Below, piece by piece: positions 1-9,719 of a DNA stretch of 64,000 nt. The notes under the pieces are model-generated. The model was not told where the DNA came from, searched no databases, and saw only the letters and a program-made list of their open reading frames with translations. The stretch lies in contig JAVBMV010000005.1 of the NCBI GenBank assembly GCA_031552145.1, positions 310,001 to 374,000 of the forward strand, in the 5' to 3' direction. Every line of letters begins with the position of its first letter. Positions within the stretch are counted from its first letter, which is position 1. Both the position numbers and the translations under genes were made by a program. Origin of the DNA: JAVBMV01 sp031552145 (GTDB lineage: Bacteria; Myxococcota; Myxococcia; Myxococcales; UBA5297).

Positions 1-3000
1 AGTCCGTGGTTGGGGCGGGAGTCACCGTCGCCTGCAGGCGCGTGTTGGCCGGCAGCTGGAGGGCATAAATGAGGTCGGGGCCCGGTGTCGGCTTGCAGTT
101 GCCGCTCGTGTAGCGCGCTCCCGATGCGATGCCTAGCGGGACCTCGATGGAGGCCCGGCCTGCGTGGAGCTCGATGGGGGTCAGAATCTGACAGGAGGTG
201 TTGGCCGCTGTGTTGATGGGCTCGTCGGTCTTCACCGTGAGGGTGAAGGTGCCCGTGGCGGTCGCGGTGGAGTCGACGAAGATGTAGTACGTGCCCGGCG
301 GGAGCGCCGGCGCCAAGGTGCGCGCCGTGGAGGCGCTGCCGACGCTGCAGGCCACCTCTTGGGCGCTCGCGCCTTCACAAGCAGTACTCCGGATGTAGAG
401 CGCGGGGGCGGTGAACGTGGTGCTGCCCTTGACGACCGCCGTCACCGAGCGGGGGCCTCCCTGAGCGCCCAGCGTGAAGGAGTAGACCAAGTCGGGGCCG
501 GACATCGCCGCGCAGCCGCCTGTCTCGTTGTGGGTTGCCTTGGACATCGTACCGTCGATGCTCGCGAGCCCGCTGACGAAGGTGGGCAGCGGCATGTAGT
601 CGGCGCAGGTGTCGGGGACGGGGGTGTTGCCATCGATGATGGCTACCGTGGCGGTAAAGGCGCCTGCATAGGCCGTAGTACTTCCGTAGGTATCGACCCA
701 GAGGTAATAGGTGCCCGACTGTTTGACCTCGGCGATAATCGAGACCGGCTTGGAGGATGTGGCCGCGAGGCACCAGCCGCTCGCTGTGCTCGGCGTGCCG
801 CAATCCGAACGCAGCTCCACGATGGGCCGGTACGCCGTGCCAGCAATCGGTGTCACCGTGGCCTCCACGAATGCAGAGCCACCTGCTGGAACGGTAATCG
901 CGGGCAACTTGTAGACGAGCTCTCTCGAGGTCTTTGTGGCAGGCGGTTGGACGGTTGATTGTCCGCATGTGGTATCGCCCTTCGAGATGGCATTCCCATT
1001 CATCGTGTTGCCGATAAATGAGGCGAAGCCGTTTATGAAGGTGGGCTCGATGATGTCGGCAGCATTGCAGAGGGCGTTGTCGCGTTCTGGTGGAAGATAA
1101 TCGATCGAGCCGCTGAAGGGGCCGATATTGGAGATGGAACGCGCGTCTATCCAGATCCAGTAATCGCCCGCGGTCGTGACCGGGAATCGCTTCGAGGTGC
1201 TCACGCCCGTGGAGTACGAACAGGCATAGTTGGTATTGGCGGCGAGCGTGCCCGATACGCAGTTTCCTTTCTGGACGACGATGATCGAAGAGCCGGTCGC
1301 GGTCAGCTGGATCAGCATGTCCCACGGCGGGTCGTGTACCTCGCCCTCGGTGAATACCACCTTGTAGAGAACGTCGTTGCCTCCCGTGCCACCGCCGCAG
1401 ACCGCGGTCGCATCCAGATTGGGAGAGGCCAGCGCGTTCGTACCCGAAAAGTCGACGTGGCCATTTGTCAAAGCGAGCTCCGGCGCGCTTGCGCCCTCCG
1501 CGATGCAGGTGTCTGCATAGGTCCAGTCGAGAGAGACGGACAGAACGTACTCGTCGCCCGCTCCGGCGCTGTCGACGAAGAGGTAGTACTTCGAAGCGGT
1601 GGTGCTCTGGATGGCGATGGTGGCGCCAGAGCTGGAGGCGGGCGCGCATTTCACCTCGCTCCCCACCGTGTCGCACGCGGTTCGCAGATAGAGCAGCGGC
1701 GCGAAGTTCGCGGCGCTCGAGGGGCCGCGCACCACGGTCGCGGTGAGCGAGCGCGCCGCTCCCGCGGGGATCTCGATGGCATAGACCGCTTCGGGGCCTG
1801 TAGCGCCGCTGCAGCCCGAGTCGTTGCCGACAGTGGCGCCAGCCGCGACGGAGTAGGTGGAGTGCTGCACTGTCCACTTCCCATAGTTGGAGAAGGTTGC
1901 CGCGGGGGCCGCGCTCAGCTCAGCGCAGGTGGTGGCGGGCGGCGCCTGCGGCGGCAGGTGCGTCTCGAGGGAGAGCTCGAACTCGCCGCGCATCGGGTGC
2001 TGCGAGTCGACCCACAAAAACCAACGGCCTTCGCCCAGTGTCACGGCGAATGAAGCAGGCCCACCCTTGGCCGCCGAGGCCGCCGCGTACTCGTTGGCGC
2101 GATCGGGGTTGTTGCACTCCTTGCGCAGGTAGAGCACGGCCGGAGCCTCGGTGGAGGCGAAGGTGAGGCTGGCCTCGACCGTGGTCGCCGCCGTCAGGTC
2201 GAAGTAATAGACGAGGTCGGGGCCGGTCCCCATCCCGAGGCTCCCCGAGGCGCTGTTGTCCACGGCGAGATCCGTGTAGCTCCTGAAGACCACGGGGTTT
2301 TGGCCGGGCAGCGGGAGCGTCAACTTCTCGGCCGTGGCGCAGGTATCGGGGAGCTTCGGCTCGGGCTCGGTCGAGATGTCGAGAGCGAAGACGCCGTCCT
2401 CGCCGGCGAGGCCGTCGACGATGATGTAGTGCGTCCCTACCTCGGCGTGGCCGACAGCGGTGGCGATGCCCCCCACCCCCACGGCGCAGGCCACTTCGTC
2501 GAAGGAGGAGGTCGAGGTGCAGGCGGTCGAGCGGATGTAGACCACCGGCACATAGCCGGAGGTGTCGCTCGTGGCTTTGCGCACCCGGGCGGTGATGCGG
2601 CTCGGCGCGTCCACATAGACCTCGAAGGTGAGGTCGGAGCCCGAGTGAGGCGCGCTGCTCGAGGCACAGAGGCCGCTGTAGTGGTGGCCGTAGCCCGCGG
2701 TGGTGAGGTCGGTGATGGTCCTGGAATGGGTGACCGGGTCGAGAAGGATGCGCTCGGGATCATCGCACGTGTCGTTGGCGAGGGCCGGTCCCGCATCCTC
2801 CGTCTCGAGCCGCAGCGTGAAGGCCCCTTCGCGCGCGGCGGAGCGGGAGTCGACGTAGATGTAATAGTCGCCCTCCGCGCCGTGGAGCTGGAAGGTGCGC
2901 TGCGCGCCACTGCAGACGAGGTCGACGGGGGCGTCGCAGGCCTCGCGGACATAGAGGATGGGGTCGAGCGCGCTTCCCTCGTCGACGGTGAGCCTGCCCA

Positions 3001-6000
3001 CGACGTTTTTCCGGCCGGTGAGCTTCAGGTGGTAGACCAGCTCGCTCCCCGCGGTGGTGCTGGCACAGCGCGGCGTCACATCGTTGGTGGCCATAATCGT
3101 AGAGCCGCGCAGCGTGGCGGTGCCATCTGGCTCGAGCGCGATAGGCGGAGCTTCACCGCAGAGGTTGTAGAGGCTCCGCTCCGAGTCGGATAGGGCAAGC
3201 TCCATCTTGAAGGGGCCGTCACTGCCGCTTCGGTAGCCGTCGACCCAGATCCAGTAGGTTCCCTCGGTGAGCTTGTTGGCGGTGAACTGGGCGGAGAGCA
3301 CGTCGGGATCCCAGTTGGGATCGCCCGGGTTCTCCTTCTTGGCGGCGCAGGCGAGCTCGCTGCCGTTATCGCGCTGATCGCAGTACCTGCGCAGCGAGAT
3401 GTTGGGCTCCATCTTCGAGCCGGGGAGCCGAGCCGCGCGCGCCGCGAGATTCAACGTCTTCCCTTGGGGCACCTCGAAATACCAGACCAGATCCTTGCCC
3501 GAGACCCCCTCGCCACAGGTACTCGAGACCGTGCCTTCGCCCCAGGCGTTGTTCGAGACGACCTCGGCGGTCATCGCCTCGTTGAACTCGATCTCGCGAG
3601 CCACGTCGCATGTGGCGTTATGGGATGGAGAGAGCAGGTAGAGGTCGAGCTTGAAGTCGCCCTCGGAGCGCCCCCTCCCGTCGACCACCAGGTAGTAAGT
3701 GGCGGGCGGCAGGAAGTCGATCTCGAGGGAGGACTTAGCCGCCGCGCTGTTCTCCGCGCACCGGATGATCTCCTCTTCGTTGCCGCACTCTCGCAACAGG
3801 TAGAGCGCCGGCTGGTAGTCGGGAGAGGTTGCCGTTCGCGAAACATAGGCGAAGAGCGCCGAGTTCTCGCGCACCTCGATCGGATAGACCACATCGGGCC
3901 CACCGACGGCGAGCATGCAGTTGGAGGGGTTCCAGGTATCCGCGGCGTCGACAGTGGTGCCATCGAGATGGACCGAGAGGGGCAACTTGTCTCCGACGAT
4001 GCGCTTCGCATCGGCGGAGGCGCAGGTATCGCCGACGGGAGGCGCCCCGCGGCGCGGCATGGCGACCTCGAGCAGGAAGGGGCCGGTGAAGCTCATGCGA
4101 TCCTGCACGATCGTATCGACGATGATCGAATAGGTGTCCGGGCTCAACCCGAAGAGGGTGGTGTGGAGGACGGCGTCCGGGACGGGCATGAAGTCGCAGT
4201 AGAGCTGCGAAGCAGGGTCGGTGCAGTTGCGCCTGACGGAGAGGCGCGGCATGTAGGCTGAGCCCTGCTGGGGAGAGAGCGATATTCGCACCGAGCGCGT
4301 CGGCCCGGGCGGTACCTCGAACTGGTAGATGATGTCGGGTCCCGAGAGATCGGTGAGTGGCGCGCAGCCGCTCTGCTCGTCATCCATGGCGCGATACGTG
4401 CTTCCCCGGATGGCGAGCTTCTGTCCCGCCGCGCCATCGATGTCGAGCAGGTCGGCGGTGGCGCAGGAGTCACTTTCCACCACTGGCTGAAAGTCGAAGG
4501 TCACCTCGAAGGTGCCTGGGAGAGCGCTCGTTCCGCCCACGCGCAAGAGATAGGTCTCGCCCCCGACCAATCGTTGGATCACCAAGGAAGCGGGAGCCAG
4601 CGGCGCGGCCTGCACGGAGCAGGCGAGCTCGCTCTCATCCGCACCGCCGCAGTCCCCGAGGAGCGCGATGGTGGGCAGGTAGGCATTGGCGCTGGTAGCG
4701 TGCGCGCTGATGCGCATCCAACTCTCCGCGCTGGGCGTGAAGGAGTAGTAGACGTCGGGCCCCGTGATGCCGCATCTGCCCGAGAGGGAGGCGTCGCTCG
4801 GGAGCGCTCCGGCGGTGGAGCCGGTAAAGGAGTGGGAGAGGAGATCGCTGGCGTCGGGGAGGGGCGTCGGCGCATCGCACTGGTCGTTGAGCAGGTCGGC
4901 GAGCGGCGTGGCCTGAATGGTGAGCCGCTGGAGTCCCGAGCCGTTCGTGCTCTGCTTGGCGGAGTCGAGCGCGATGATGATCCAGCCGGGGCCCGCCTCG
5001 GGCACGATCAGCTCGAGCGGGGTGTGCGCGGTGGTGGTGCCACACCCTAGCTCGACATCTTGTTTGCCGCAGCCGCTGCGCACCTGGATGGCCGGCCAGA
5101 CGGCGCTGTCGATGGGATCGGACTGGAGCGTGAGGCTGCTCTTCGCCTTGAGCAGAACTTTGAAGAAGAGCTCCCGGCCCGAATTGGTGTTGCAGGAGCC
5201 ATCCAGGGTGTTGGTGCCGATGGAGTTGTCGACCTCGAAGGAGATTTGGCCGCTCATCAGCGTGAGTGGCTCGGCGTTCTCACAGGTGTCGTGCGGCGGC
5301 GGGAATGGGAGCCGGCAGACATTGGCGGTGCAAATTTTGGGGCTCTCGCAAGGAGCATCCTCCTGGTCGCAGTCGATGGCGACCACGACGCCACAGCGGT
5401 TCTCCACCTGATAGGGACCGCAGTCCTTCTCGTGTGCCGCGCAGAGTTGTGCCGCGCTCTCGCCCTGGCAGACGCATTCGTTCCCGACGCAGAGGTCGAA
5501 GCCGGTGCAGGTGTCGGGGCAGGTGGGGGTCCGCTTGACGCCGCAGCGGTCGGTGACGGAGAGGGCACCGCACGCCACCTCGGCCGCCGTGCAGAGCTCT
5601 GTGTCGGTCTCGGGCACACAGACACAGCGCGCGCTCTCCACGTCGCAGCGCTCGTGCGTGGCACAGTTGTCGGGGCAATCGACCGTGCGCGAGAGGCCAC
5701 AGCTGTCCTTGTCGGTTATGTGGGCGCATGACTCGAGCCGCGCGCAGAACGCCTCGTCGCTCTCAGGGCAGACGCACTGCCCCGCGGCGTTGCAGGTGAG
5801 CGTTCCTTGGCAGGTCCCGCACTGTCCGCCGCAGCCGTTACCGCCACACTGCTTGCCATCGCAATCGGGCACGCAGGTGTCGCCGCCGCCGTCGACATCC
5901 GCCGCCCCTGTATCGCGTGTCGTATCCGGCCCCTCATCTCCACATGATGTGGCGAGCAGGAGCGCCGCGAAGAGCGTGAGCGAGAATAGGAGAAGTGGAT

Positions 6001-6028
6001 TTCGTCGCGTGCCTGGGAGCGTTCTCAT
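1..6028 (-). CDS. Giant PPC-repeat lipoprotein A (3' end outside window)
   Basis: At least 2009 codons are read without a stop; the gene runs off the left edge, so its C-terminus is missing. The product starts with a lipoprotein signal peptide whose lipobox is LATSC, so it should be lipid-anchored. Next comes an Asp/Gly-rich linker, a CG-rich module (GKQCGGNGCGGQCGTC) and several Cys-rich repeats up to about residue 270. The rest is tandem beta-sandwich repeats of about 142 residues, of the PPC (pre-peptidase C-terminal) type; each ends in a (Y/W)(Y/I)(L/W)(W/I/F)(V/I)D(S/T/G)-like motif. I count 12 such motifs, at about 272, 697, 1145, 1571, 2009, 2417, 2849, 3239, 3678, 4108, 4543 and 4970. 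The frame was checked at five of these and is unbroken. The ATG overlaps the nth stop by 4 nt (ATGA). Surface binding or adhesion is an inference; no enzyme motif was seen. Confidence 0.88.
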   Translation of the reverse strand, partial: MRTLPGTRRNPLLLFSLTLFAALLLATSCGDEGPDTTRDTGAADVDGGGDTCVPDCDGKQCGGNGCGGQCGTCQGTLTCNAAGQCVCPESDEAFCARLESCAHITDKDSCGLSRTVDCPDNCATHERCDVESARCVCVPETDTELCTAAEVACGALSVTDRCGVKRTPTCPDTCTGFDLCVGNECVCQGESAAQLCAAHEKDCGPYQVENRCGVVVAIDCDQEDAPCESPKICTANVCRLPFPPPHDTCENAEPLTLMSGQISFEVDNSIGTNTLDGSCNTNSGRELFFKVLLKAKSSLTLQSDPIDSAVWPAIQVRSGCGKQDVELGCGTTTAHTPLELIVPEAGPGWIIIALDSAKQSTNGSGLQRLTIQATPLADLLNDQCDAPTPLPDASDLLSHSFTGSTAGALPSDASLSGRCGITGPDVYYSFTPSAESWMRISAHATSANAYLPTIALLGDCGGADESELACSVQAAPLAPASLVIQRLVGGETYLLRVGGTSALPGTFEVTFDFQPVVESDSCATADLLDIDGAAGQKLAIRGSTYRAMDDEQSGCAPLTDLSGPDIIYQFEVPPGPTRSVRISLSPQQGSAYMPRLSVRRNCTDPASQLYCDFMPVPDAVLHTTLFGLSPDTYSIIVDTIVQDRMSFTGPFLLEVAMPRRGAPPVGDTCASADAKRIVGDKLPLSVHLDGTTVDAADTWNPSNCMLAVGGPDVVYPIEVRENSALFAYVSRTATSPDYQPALYLLRECGNEEEIIRCAENSAAAKSSLEIDFLPPATYYLVVDGRGRSEGDFKLDLYLLSPSHNATCDVAREIEFNEAMTAEVVSNNAWGEGTVSSTCGEGVSGKDLVWYFEVPQGKTLNLAARAARLPGSKMEPNISLRRYCDQRDNGSELACAAKKENPGDPNWDPDVLSAQFTANKLTEGTYWIWVDGYRSGSDGPFKMELALSDSERSLYNLCGEAPPIALEPDGTATLRGSTIMATNDVTPRCASTTAGSELVYHLKLTGRKNVVGRLTVDEGSALDPILYVREACDAPVDLVCSGAQRTFQLHGAEGDYYIYVDSRSAAREGAFTLRLETEDAGPALANDTCDDPERILLDPVTHSRTITDLTTAGYGHHYSGLCASSSAPHSGSDLTFEVYVDAPSRITARVRKATSDTSGYVPVVYIRSTACTSTSSFDEVACAVGVGGIATAVGHAEVGTHYIIVDGLAGEDGVFALDISTEPEPKLPDTCATAEKLTLPLPGQNPVVFRSYTDLAVDNSASGSLGMGTGPDLVYYFDLTAATTVEASLTFASTEAPAVLYLRKECNNPDRANEYAAASAAKGGPASFAVTLGEGRWFLWVDSQHPMRGEFELSLETHLPPQAPPATTCAELSAAPAATFSNYGKWTVQHSTYSVAAGATVGNDSGCSGATGPEAVYAIEIPAGAARSLTATVVRGPSSAANFAPLLYLRTACDTVGSEVKCAPASSSGATIAIQSTTASKYYLFVDSAGAGDEYVLSVSLDWTYADTCIAEGASAPELALTNGHVDFSGTNALASPNLDATAVCGGGTGGNDVLYKVVFTEGEVHDPPWDMLIQLTATGSSIIVVQKGNCVSGTLAANTNYACSYSTGVSTSKRFPVTTAGDYWIWIDARSISNIGPFSGSIDYLPPERDNALCNAADIIEPTFINGFASFIGNTMNGNAISKGDTTCGQSTVQPPATKTSRELVYKLPAITVPAGGSAFVEATVTPIAGTAYRPIVELRSDCGTPSTASGWCLAATSSKPVSIIAEVKQSGTYYLWVDTYGSTTAYAGAFTATVAIIDGNTPVPDTCADYMPLPTFVSGLASIDGTMSKATHNETGGCAAMSGPDLVYSFTLGAQGGPRSVTAVVKGSTTFTAPALYIRSTACEGASAQEVACSVGSASTARTLAPALPPGTYYIFVDSTATATGTFTLTVKTDEPINTAANTSCQILTPIELHAGRASIEVPLGIASGARYTSGNCKPTPGPDLIYALQLPANTRLQATVTPAPTTD

Positions 6029-6687
6029 CTAGCGCCTTCCTTCGTGATGACGCCGCGCTTGGGACAGCGCGGCTCGAGCGAGCATGCCCCGCAGCGCGGC
6101 GCCCTGGCAAGGCAGACCCTGCGCCCATGCCAGATCAATCGATGGTGGGTCGGCCCCCAGCTCTCCACGGGGAAGAGCTTCTTCAAGTCGGCCTCTATCC
6201 GGTCGGGGTTGCGAGCGCTGCTCAGCCCCAGCCGCATGGCGAGCCGGGCGACGTGCGTGTCGACGGGAAAAGCGGGCTCGCCGGAGAGCTGCAGCGCCAC
6301 TACACCGGCGGTCTTGTTTCCGACGCCGGGAAGCTCGGCCAGCTCGGCGCGGCGGGTCGGCACCGCGCCGCCATGGCGCTCCTCCAAGAGCTGGCCGAGG
6401 GCGATGAGCGCGCGCGCCTTGGCCCTGAAGAGGCCACAGGGGCGAACCAGCTCCTCGACGGCCTCCCGCTCGGCGCGCGCCATCGCGGCGGGGTTGGGGT
6501 AGGCGGCCATCAGCGCCGGCGTGACCAGGTTGACTCGGAGGTCGGTGCACTGGGCCGAGAGCAGGACGGCGACCAATAGGTGGAAGGGGGAGTCGTACTC
6601 GAGCGCGATCCGCGCGTCGGGCCAGGTCGAGGCCAGGGTGGCGGCGATCCAGGCCGCTCGCTCCTTGCGCGCACCGCTTCGCTCCAT
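6025..6687 (-). CDS. nth: Endonuclease III (DNA glycosylase/AP lyase)
   Basis: 220 residues, close to the usual length of about 211. Base-excision repair enzyme that removes oxidised pyrimidines and nicks at the abasic site. The helix-hairpin-helix LPGVGNKTAG carries catalytic Lys125 and FPVDTHV carries Asp143; their spacing of 18 matches E. coli K120/D138. The C-terminus has the iron-sulfur loop C-x6-C-x2-C-x5-C (CLARAPRCGACSLEPRC). The ATG at 6687 is chosen because an upstream extension in this frame to 6786 adds residues unlike the family. The stop overlaps the start of the giant lipoprotein gene by 4 nt, which suggests shared transcription although the functions seem unrelated. Divergent from mglB. 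Confidence 0.93.
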   Translation of the reverse strand: MERSGARKERAAWIAATLASTWPDARIALEYDSPFHLLVAVLLSAQCTDLRVNLVTPALMAAYPNPAAMARAEREAVEELVRPCGLFRAKARALIALGQLLEERHGGAVPTRRAELAELPGVGNKTAGVVALQLSGEPAFPVDTHVARLAMRLGLSSARNPDRIEADLKKLFPVESWGPTHHRLIWHGRRVCLARAPRCGACSLEPRCPKRGVITKEGAR

Positions 6688-6801
6688 GATTCTTGCCCTC
6701 CACTTCCCGCGCTGATAGGTACGCCCCTCTGGCGTCCCGCCGAAGATCCCGGAGCGCGCGTCGTTCCTGGGAGAGTTTCCGCTCACGAGAGGGTTCGGTC
6801 A

Positions 6802-7278
6802 ATGAATCCGCAGCTGGTGATGTACGAGGAAGAGTTTGCCCAGATCAACGCGCTCTGTGAGCGGTTGATGAAGGAGGCGAGTGCCAAGGTCGTGTTCCTT
6901 GTCGACAAGAACGGCCAGCTCATCGCCGCCACCGGCAAGACGCAAGACCTGGACACGACCTCCCTCGCTTCGCTCACTGCCGGCAATATCGCGGCGACGG
7001 GGGGGCTGGCGCGCCTGATCGGCGAGCGCGAGTTCTCGATCCTCTTCCACGAGGGAGAGAAGGACAACCTGCACATCTCGATCGTCGGCGGACGGGTGAT
7101 TTTGGTGGTCATCTTCGACACCAAGGCTTCACTGGGTCTTGTGCGCCTGCGGGTGAAGAAGGCCAGCGAGGAGCTCGCCAAGATCTTCGAGGGGCTGGCC
7201 AAGAAAGTAGAGGAGCCCGGAAGCGCCTCGCCCTTCGCCGAGATCACCGACGAGGATATCGACAATCTCTTTAGTTAG
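6802..7278 (+). CDS. mglB: MglB, roadblock-domain GAP for MglA
   Basis: 158 residues, a Roadblock/LC7 fold, very like Myxococcus xanthus MglB along its whole length (QLVMYEEEF, VVFLVDKNGQLI, DTTSLASLTAGN, VVIFD, SLGLVRLRVKKAS, ending EDIDNLFS). In Myxococcus MglB is the GTPase-activating protein for MglA and marks the lagging cell pole. The ATG at 6802 is preceded by gagagg; the longer open frame from 6580 runs back through the region divergent from nth and adds no family-like sequence. mglA follows after 55 nt, so the two form the usual mglBA operon. Confidence 0.95.
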   Translation: MNPQLVMYEEEFAQINALCERLMKEASAKVVFLVDKNGQLIAATGKTQDLDTTSLASLTAGNIAATGGLARLIGEREFSILFHEGEKDNLHISIVGGRVILVVIFDTKASLGLVRLRVKKASEELAKIFEGLAKKVEEPGSASPFAEITDEDIDNLFS

Positions 7279-7333
7279 GCCGGGAGTGGACCAACTGCCC
7301 GGAGCCTGGCTCCGTGCGTAGACCGAGCGAACC

Positions 7334-7921
7334 ATGTCGTTCATCAACTACTCGTCCCGCGAGATCAACTGGAAGATCGTCTATTACGGGCCTGGTCTCT
7401 GCGGCAAGACGACCAACCTTCAGCACGTCTATTCCAAGACCAATCCCGATGCGAAGGGGAAGATGATCTCCCTCGCCACCGAGACGGAGCGCACGCTCTT
7501 CTTCGACTTCCTGCCGCTCTCGCTCGGTTCCATCCGGGGCTTCAAGACGCGCTTCCATCTCTACACGGTGCCGGGGCAGGTCTTCTACGACGCCTCCCGC
7601 AAGCTCATCCTGAAGGGCGTCGATGGCGTGGTCTATGTCGCCGACAGCCAGATCGAGCGCATGGAGGCGAACATCGAATCGGTGGAGAACCTCCGGATCA
7701 ACCTCTCCGAGCAGGGGTATGACCTGGACAAGATTCCCTACGTGATTCAGTACAACAAGCGCGATCTGCCGAGCGCGGCGCCGCTGGAGGAGATGCGCCG
7801 CCTTCTCAATCCCCGCGGCGCCCCCGATATCGAGGCGATCGCCGCGACCGGCGTCGGCGTCTTCGAGACCCTGAAGCTCGTCTCGCGCCAGGTGCTGGCC
7901 GAGCTGAAGAAGGGCGGCTGA
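7334..7921 (+). CDS. mglA: MglA, Ras-like polarity GTPase
   Basis: 195 residues, full length. Small GTPase which, with MglB, sets front-rear polarity and drives motility in myxobacteria; cytosolic, recruited to the cell pole. P-loop GPGLCGKTTN (Gly19 onward, Lys25, Thr26), switch II TVPGQ with Thr78 in place of the usual Asp and Gln82, and base-recognition motif NKRD at 141-144, all at the same numbers as in M. xanthus MglA. Second gene of mglBA. A hairpin plus T-run follows about 60 nt downstream. Confidence 0.96.
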   Translation: MSFINYSSREINWKIVYYGPGLCGKTTNLQHVYSKTNPDAKGKMISLATETERTLFFDFLPLSLGSIRGFKTRFHLYTVPGQVFYDASRKLILKGVDGVVYVADSQIERMEANIESVENLRINLSEQGYDLDKIPYVIQYNKRDLPSAAPLEEMRRLLNPRGAPDIEAIAATGVGVFETLKLVSRQVLAELKKGG

Positions 7922-7976
7922 TGTAGGGCGCCGCCGTTCCACCACGGCGCACCCACCGTTCCAGGGCGGCGCAGAG

Positions 7977-8003
7977 GGCGCGCGTAGGGGCGCCATTTTT
8001 TTA
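7977..8003 (+). terminator. Intrinsic terminator after mglBA
   Basis: A short GC stem, ggcgc (7977-7981) with gcgcc (7990-7994), is followed directly by ATTTTTTTA (7995-8003). The stem is only 5 bp, but the T7 run is unusual for this GC-rich DNA. A second weak hairpin precedes it (gcgccg at about 7928 with cggcgc at about 7945). The remaining gap to 8162 holds no other recognisable feature. Confidence 0.6.
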
Positions 8004-8162
8004 TAGGGCGCGGGTAGGGGCGCTGCTTGCCGCGCCCCGTGTGCCCCTACCGCCGCGCACTGTGGCACAATCGGTGCAATCCCTTCTCCGCGGATGCCTC
8101 TCTTCCTGGCATCCGCGCCGGGGCGCGCGCGCTGAGGCACTGCCCCAAGGAGCAGGGCTTCG

Positions 8163-9695
8163 ATGTTGGCAAAGGTGCGCTCGGGCGCGCTCGTTGGTGT
8201 GGATGCGCTCCTCGTCGATGTCGAGGTAGACGTCGGCTTTGGCATGCCGCTCTTCGCGATGGTCGGCCTCCCCGACAACGCCGTTCGGGAGAGCCGGGTC
8301 CGCGTGCAGGCGGTGATCAAGGGATGCGACTACGAGATCCCGCTCAAGAAGATCACGGTGAATCTGGCGCCCGCGGACCTCAGAAAAGATGGGACGGCGT
8401 TCGATCTTCCTATCGCCCTAGGGCTGCTCGCCGCGGCGGGCATTCTGGAACCCGCCTCGCTGGAGGGATACCTCTTCGCAGGCGAATTGGCGCTCGATGG
8501 CAGCGTCAAGCCCATCCGCGGCGCGCTGGCGCTGGCGGTTGCGGCGCGCGACGGGGGGCTGCGCGGCATCTTTCTGCCGAAAGCGAACGCGGGCGAGGCG
8601 GCGGTGGTCGAAGGGCTGGAGGTGCGCGCCGTCACCAGCCTGCGAGAGCTGGTCGATGGGCTCTCGGCCAAGTGTCTCCCGCCGCTCTATGTCCCGGCGC
8701 CGCTCCCGGCGGGGAGGAGCGAGGGCGCCGATGCCCTCGACTTCACGGACGTGCGTGGACAGGAGGGGGCAAAGCGCGCGATGGAGGTGGCCGCGGCGGG
8801 CGGGCACAACATCCTGCTCGTAGGGTGCCCCGGCTCGGGCAAGACGATGCTGGCCCGCAGGTTGCCGACCATCCTCCCGGCCATGTCCTTCGTGGAGTCG
8901 CTCGAGACCACCAAGATCTACAGCGTCGTCGGGATGGTGGGCGAGCGCGGGCTCGTCGCGGAGCGCCCCTTCCGGGCGCCGCACCACACCATCAGCGACG
9001 CGGGGCTCATCGGCGGTGGCACATCGCCGCGGCCGGGGGAGGTGAGCCTGGCGCACAACGGCGTACTCTTCCTCGACGAGCTGCCCGAGTTCAGGCGGAA
9101 CGTGATCGAGGTGCTGCGCCAGCCGCTCGAGGATGGGCGCGTGACGATCTCGCGCGCTGCGCAGAGCATCACCTTCCCATCGCGGATGATGCTGGTGGCG
9201 GCGATGAACCCCTGCCCCTGTGGCTACGCGGGCTCCACCGCTCACGATTGTAGCTGTGGCCCGAACGACGTGGTGCGCTACCGATCGCGCGTCTCGGGGC
9301 CAGTACTCGATCGGATCGATCTCCACGTCGACGTTCCTCCCGTCAGCTATGGCTCGCTGGGCGCCGCGACCGACGGCATCTCTTCGCGAGAGCTGCTCTC
9401 TCGCGTCGAGCGCGCGCGGGCGCTGCAGGCGAAGCGGTTCGAGCGGCAGCGGGGCGTCCACTGCAACGCCCAGATGAGCGCGCGGCTCTTGAGGCGCTGC
9501 TGCGAGGTCGATCGGGAGGGGGCGGCGCTCCTCCACGCGGTGGTCGACAAGCTGGGGATGAGCGCGCGCGCCTACGATCGAATCTTGAAGGTAGCGCGCA
9601 CCATCGCCGATCTGGCCGACGAAGAGCGAATCCGCGCGCCCCATTTGGCCGAGGCCATCGGCTACAGAACACTCGACCGGCGCCCCGCCGCATGA
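8163..9695 (+). CDS. comM: ComM/YifB-family Mg-chelatase-like AAA+ ATPase
   Basis: 510 residues, the family's usual length. N-terminal Lon-protease-like ChlI fold (VDVEVDVGFGMPLFAMVGLP), then an AAA+ module with Walker A GCPGSGKT at about 221-228 and Walker B VLFLDELPEF, and the C-terminal Mg-chelatase domain. ComM proteins are hexameric helicases that promote branch migration during natural transformation in some bacteria; elsewhere the role is less certain. ATG at 8163 begins the family's usual N-terminus (MLAKVRSGALVGVDA). A small RecA-like gene starts 24 nt downstream, suggesting a DNA-recombination operon. Confidence 0.93.
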   Translation: MLAKVRSGALVGVDALLVDVEVDVGFGMPLFAMVGLPDNAVRESRVRVQAVIKGCDYEIPLKKITVNLAPADLRKDGTAFDLPIALGLLAAAGILEPASLEGYLFAGELALDGSVKPIRGALALAVAARDGGLRGIFLPKANAGEAAVVEGLEVRAVTSLRELVDGLSAKCLPPLYVPAPLPAGRSEGADALDFTDVRGQEGAKRAMEVAAAGGHNILLVGCPGSGKTMLARRLPTILPAMSFVESLETTKIYSVVGMVGERGLVAERPFRAPHHTISDAGLIGGGTSPRPGEVSLAHNGVLFLDELPEFRRNVIEVLRQPLEDGRVTISRAAQSITFPSRMMLVAAMNPCPCGYAGSTAHDCSCGPNDVVRYRSRVSGPVLDRIDLHVDVPPVSYGSLGAATDGISSRELLSRVERARALQAKRFERQRGVHCNAQMSARLLRRCCEVDREGAALLHAVVDKLGMSARAYDRILKVARTIADLADEERIRAPHLAEAIGYRTLDRRPAA

Positions 9696-9719
9696 GCCCC
9701 CTTGGGGCGGGTTTTGGGC

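Noticed and set aside
375..1877. 500-codon minus-strand frame and plus-strand frames within 1-6028
   Set aside because: They are out of frame with the giant lipoprotein. The correct frame is shown by regular recurrence of the YYLWVDS-type motif and a start with a lipobox.
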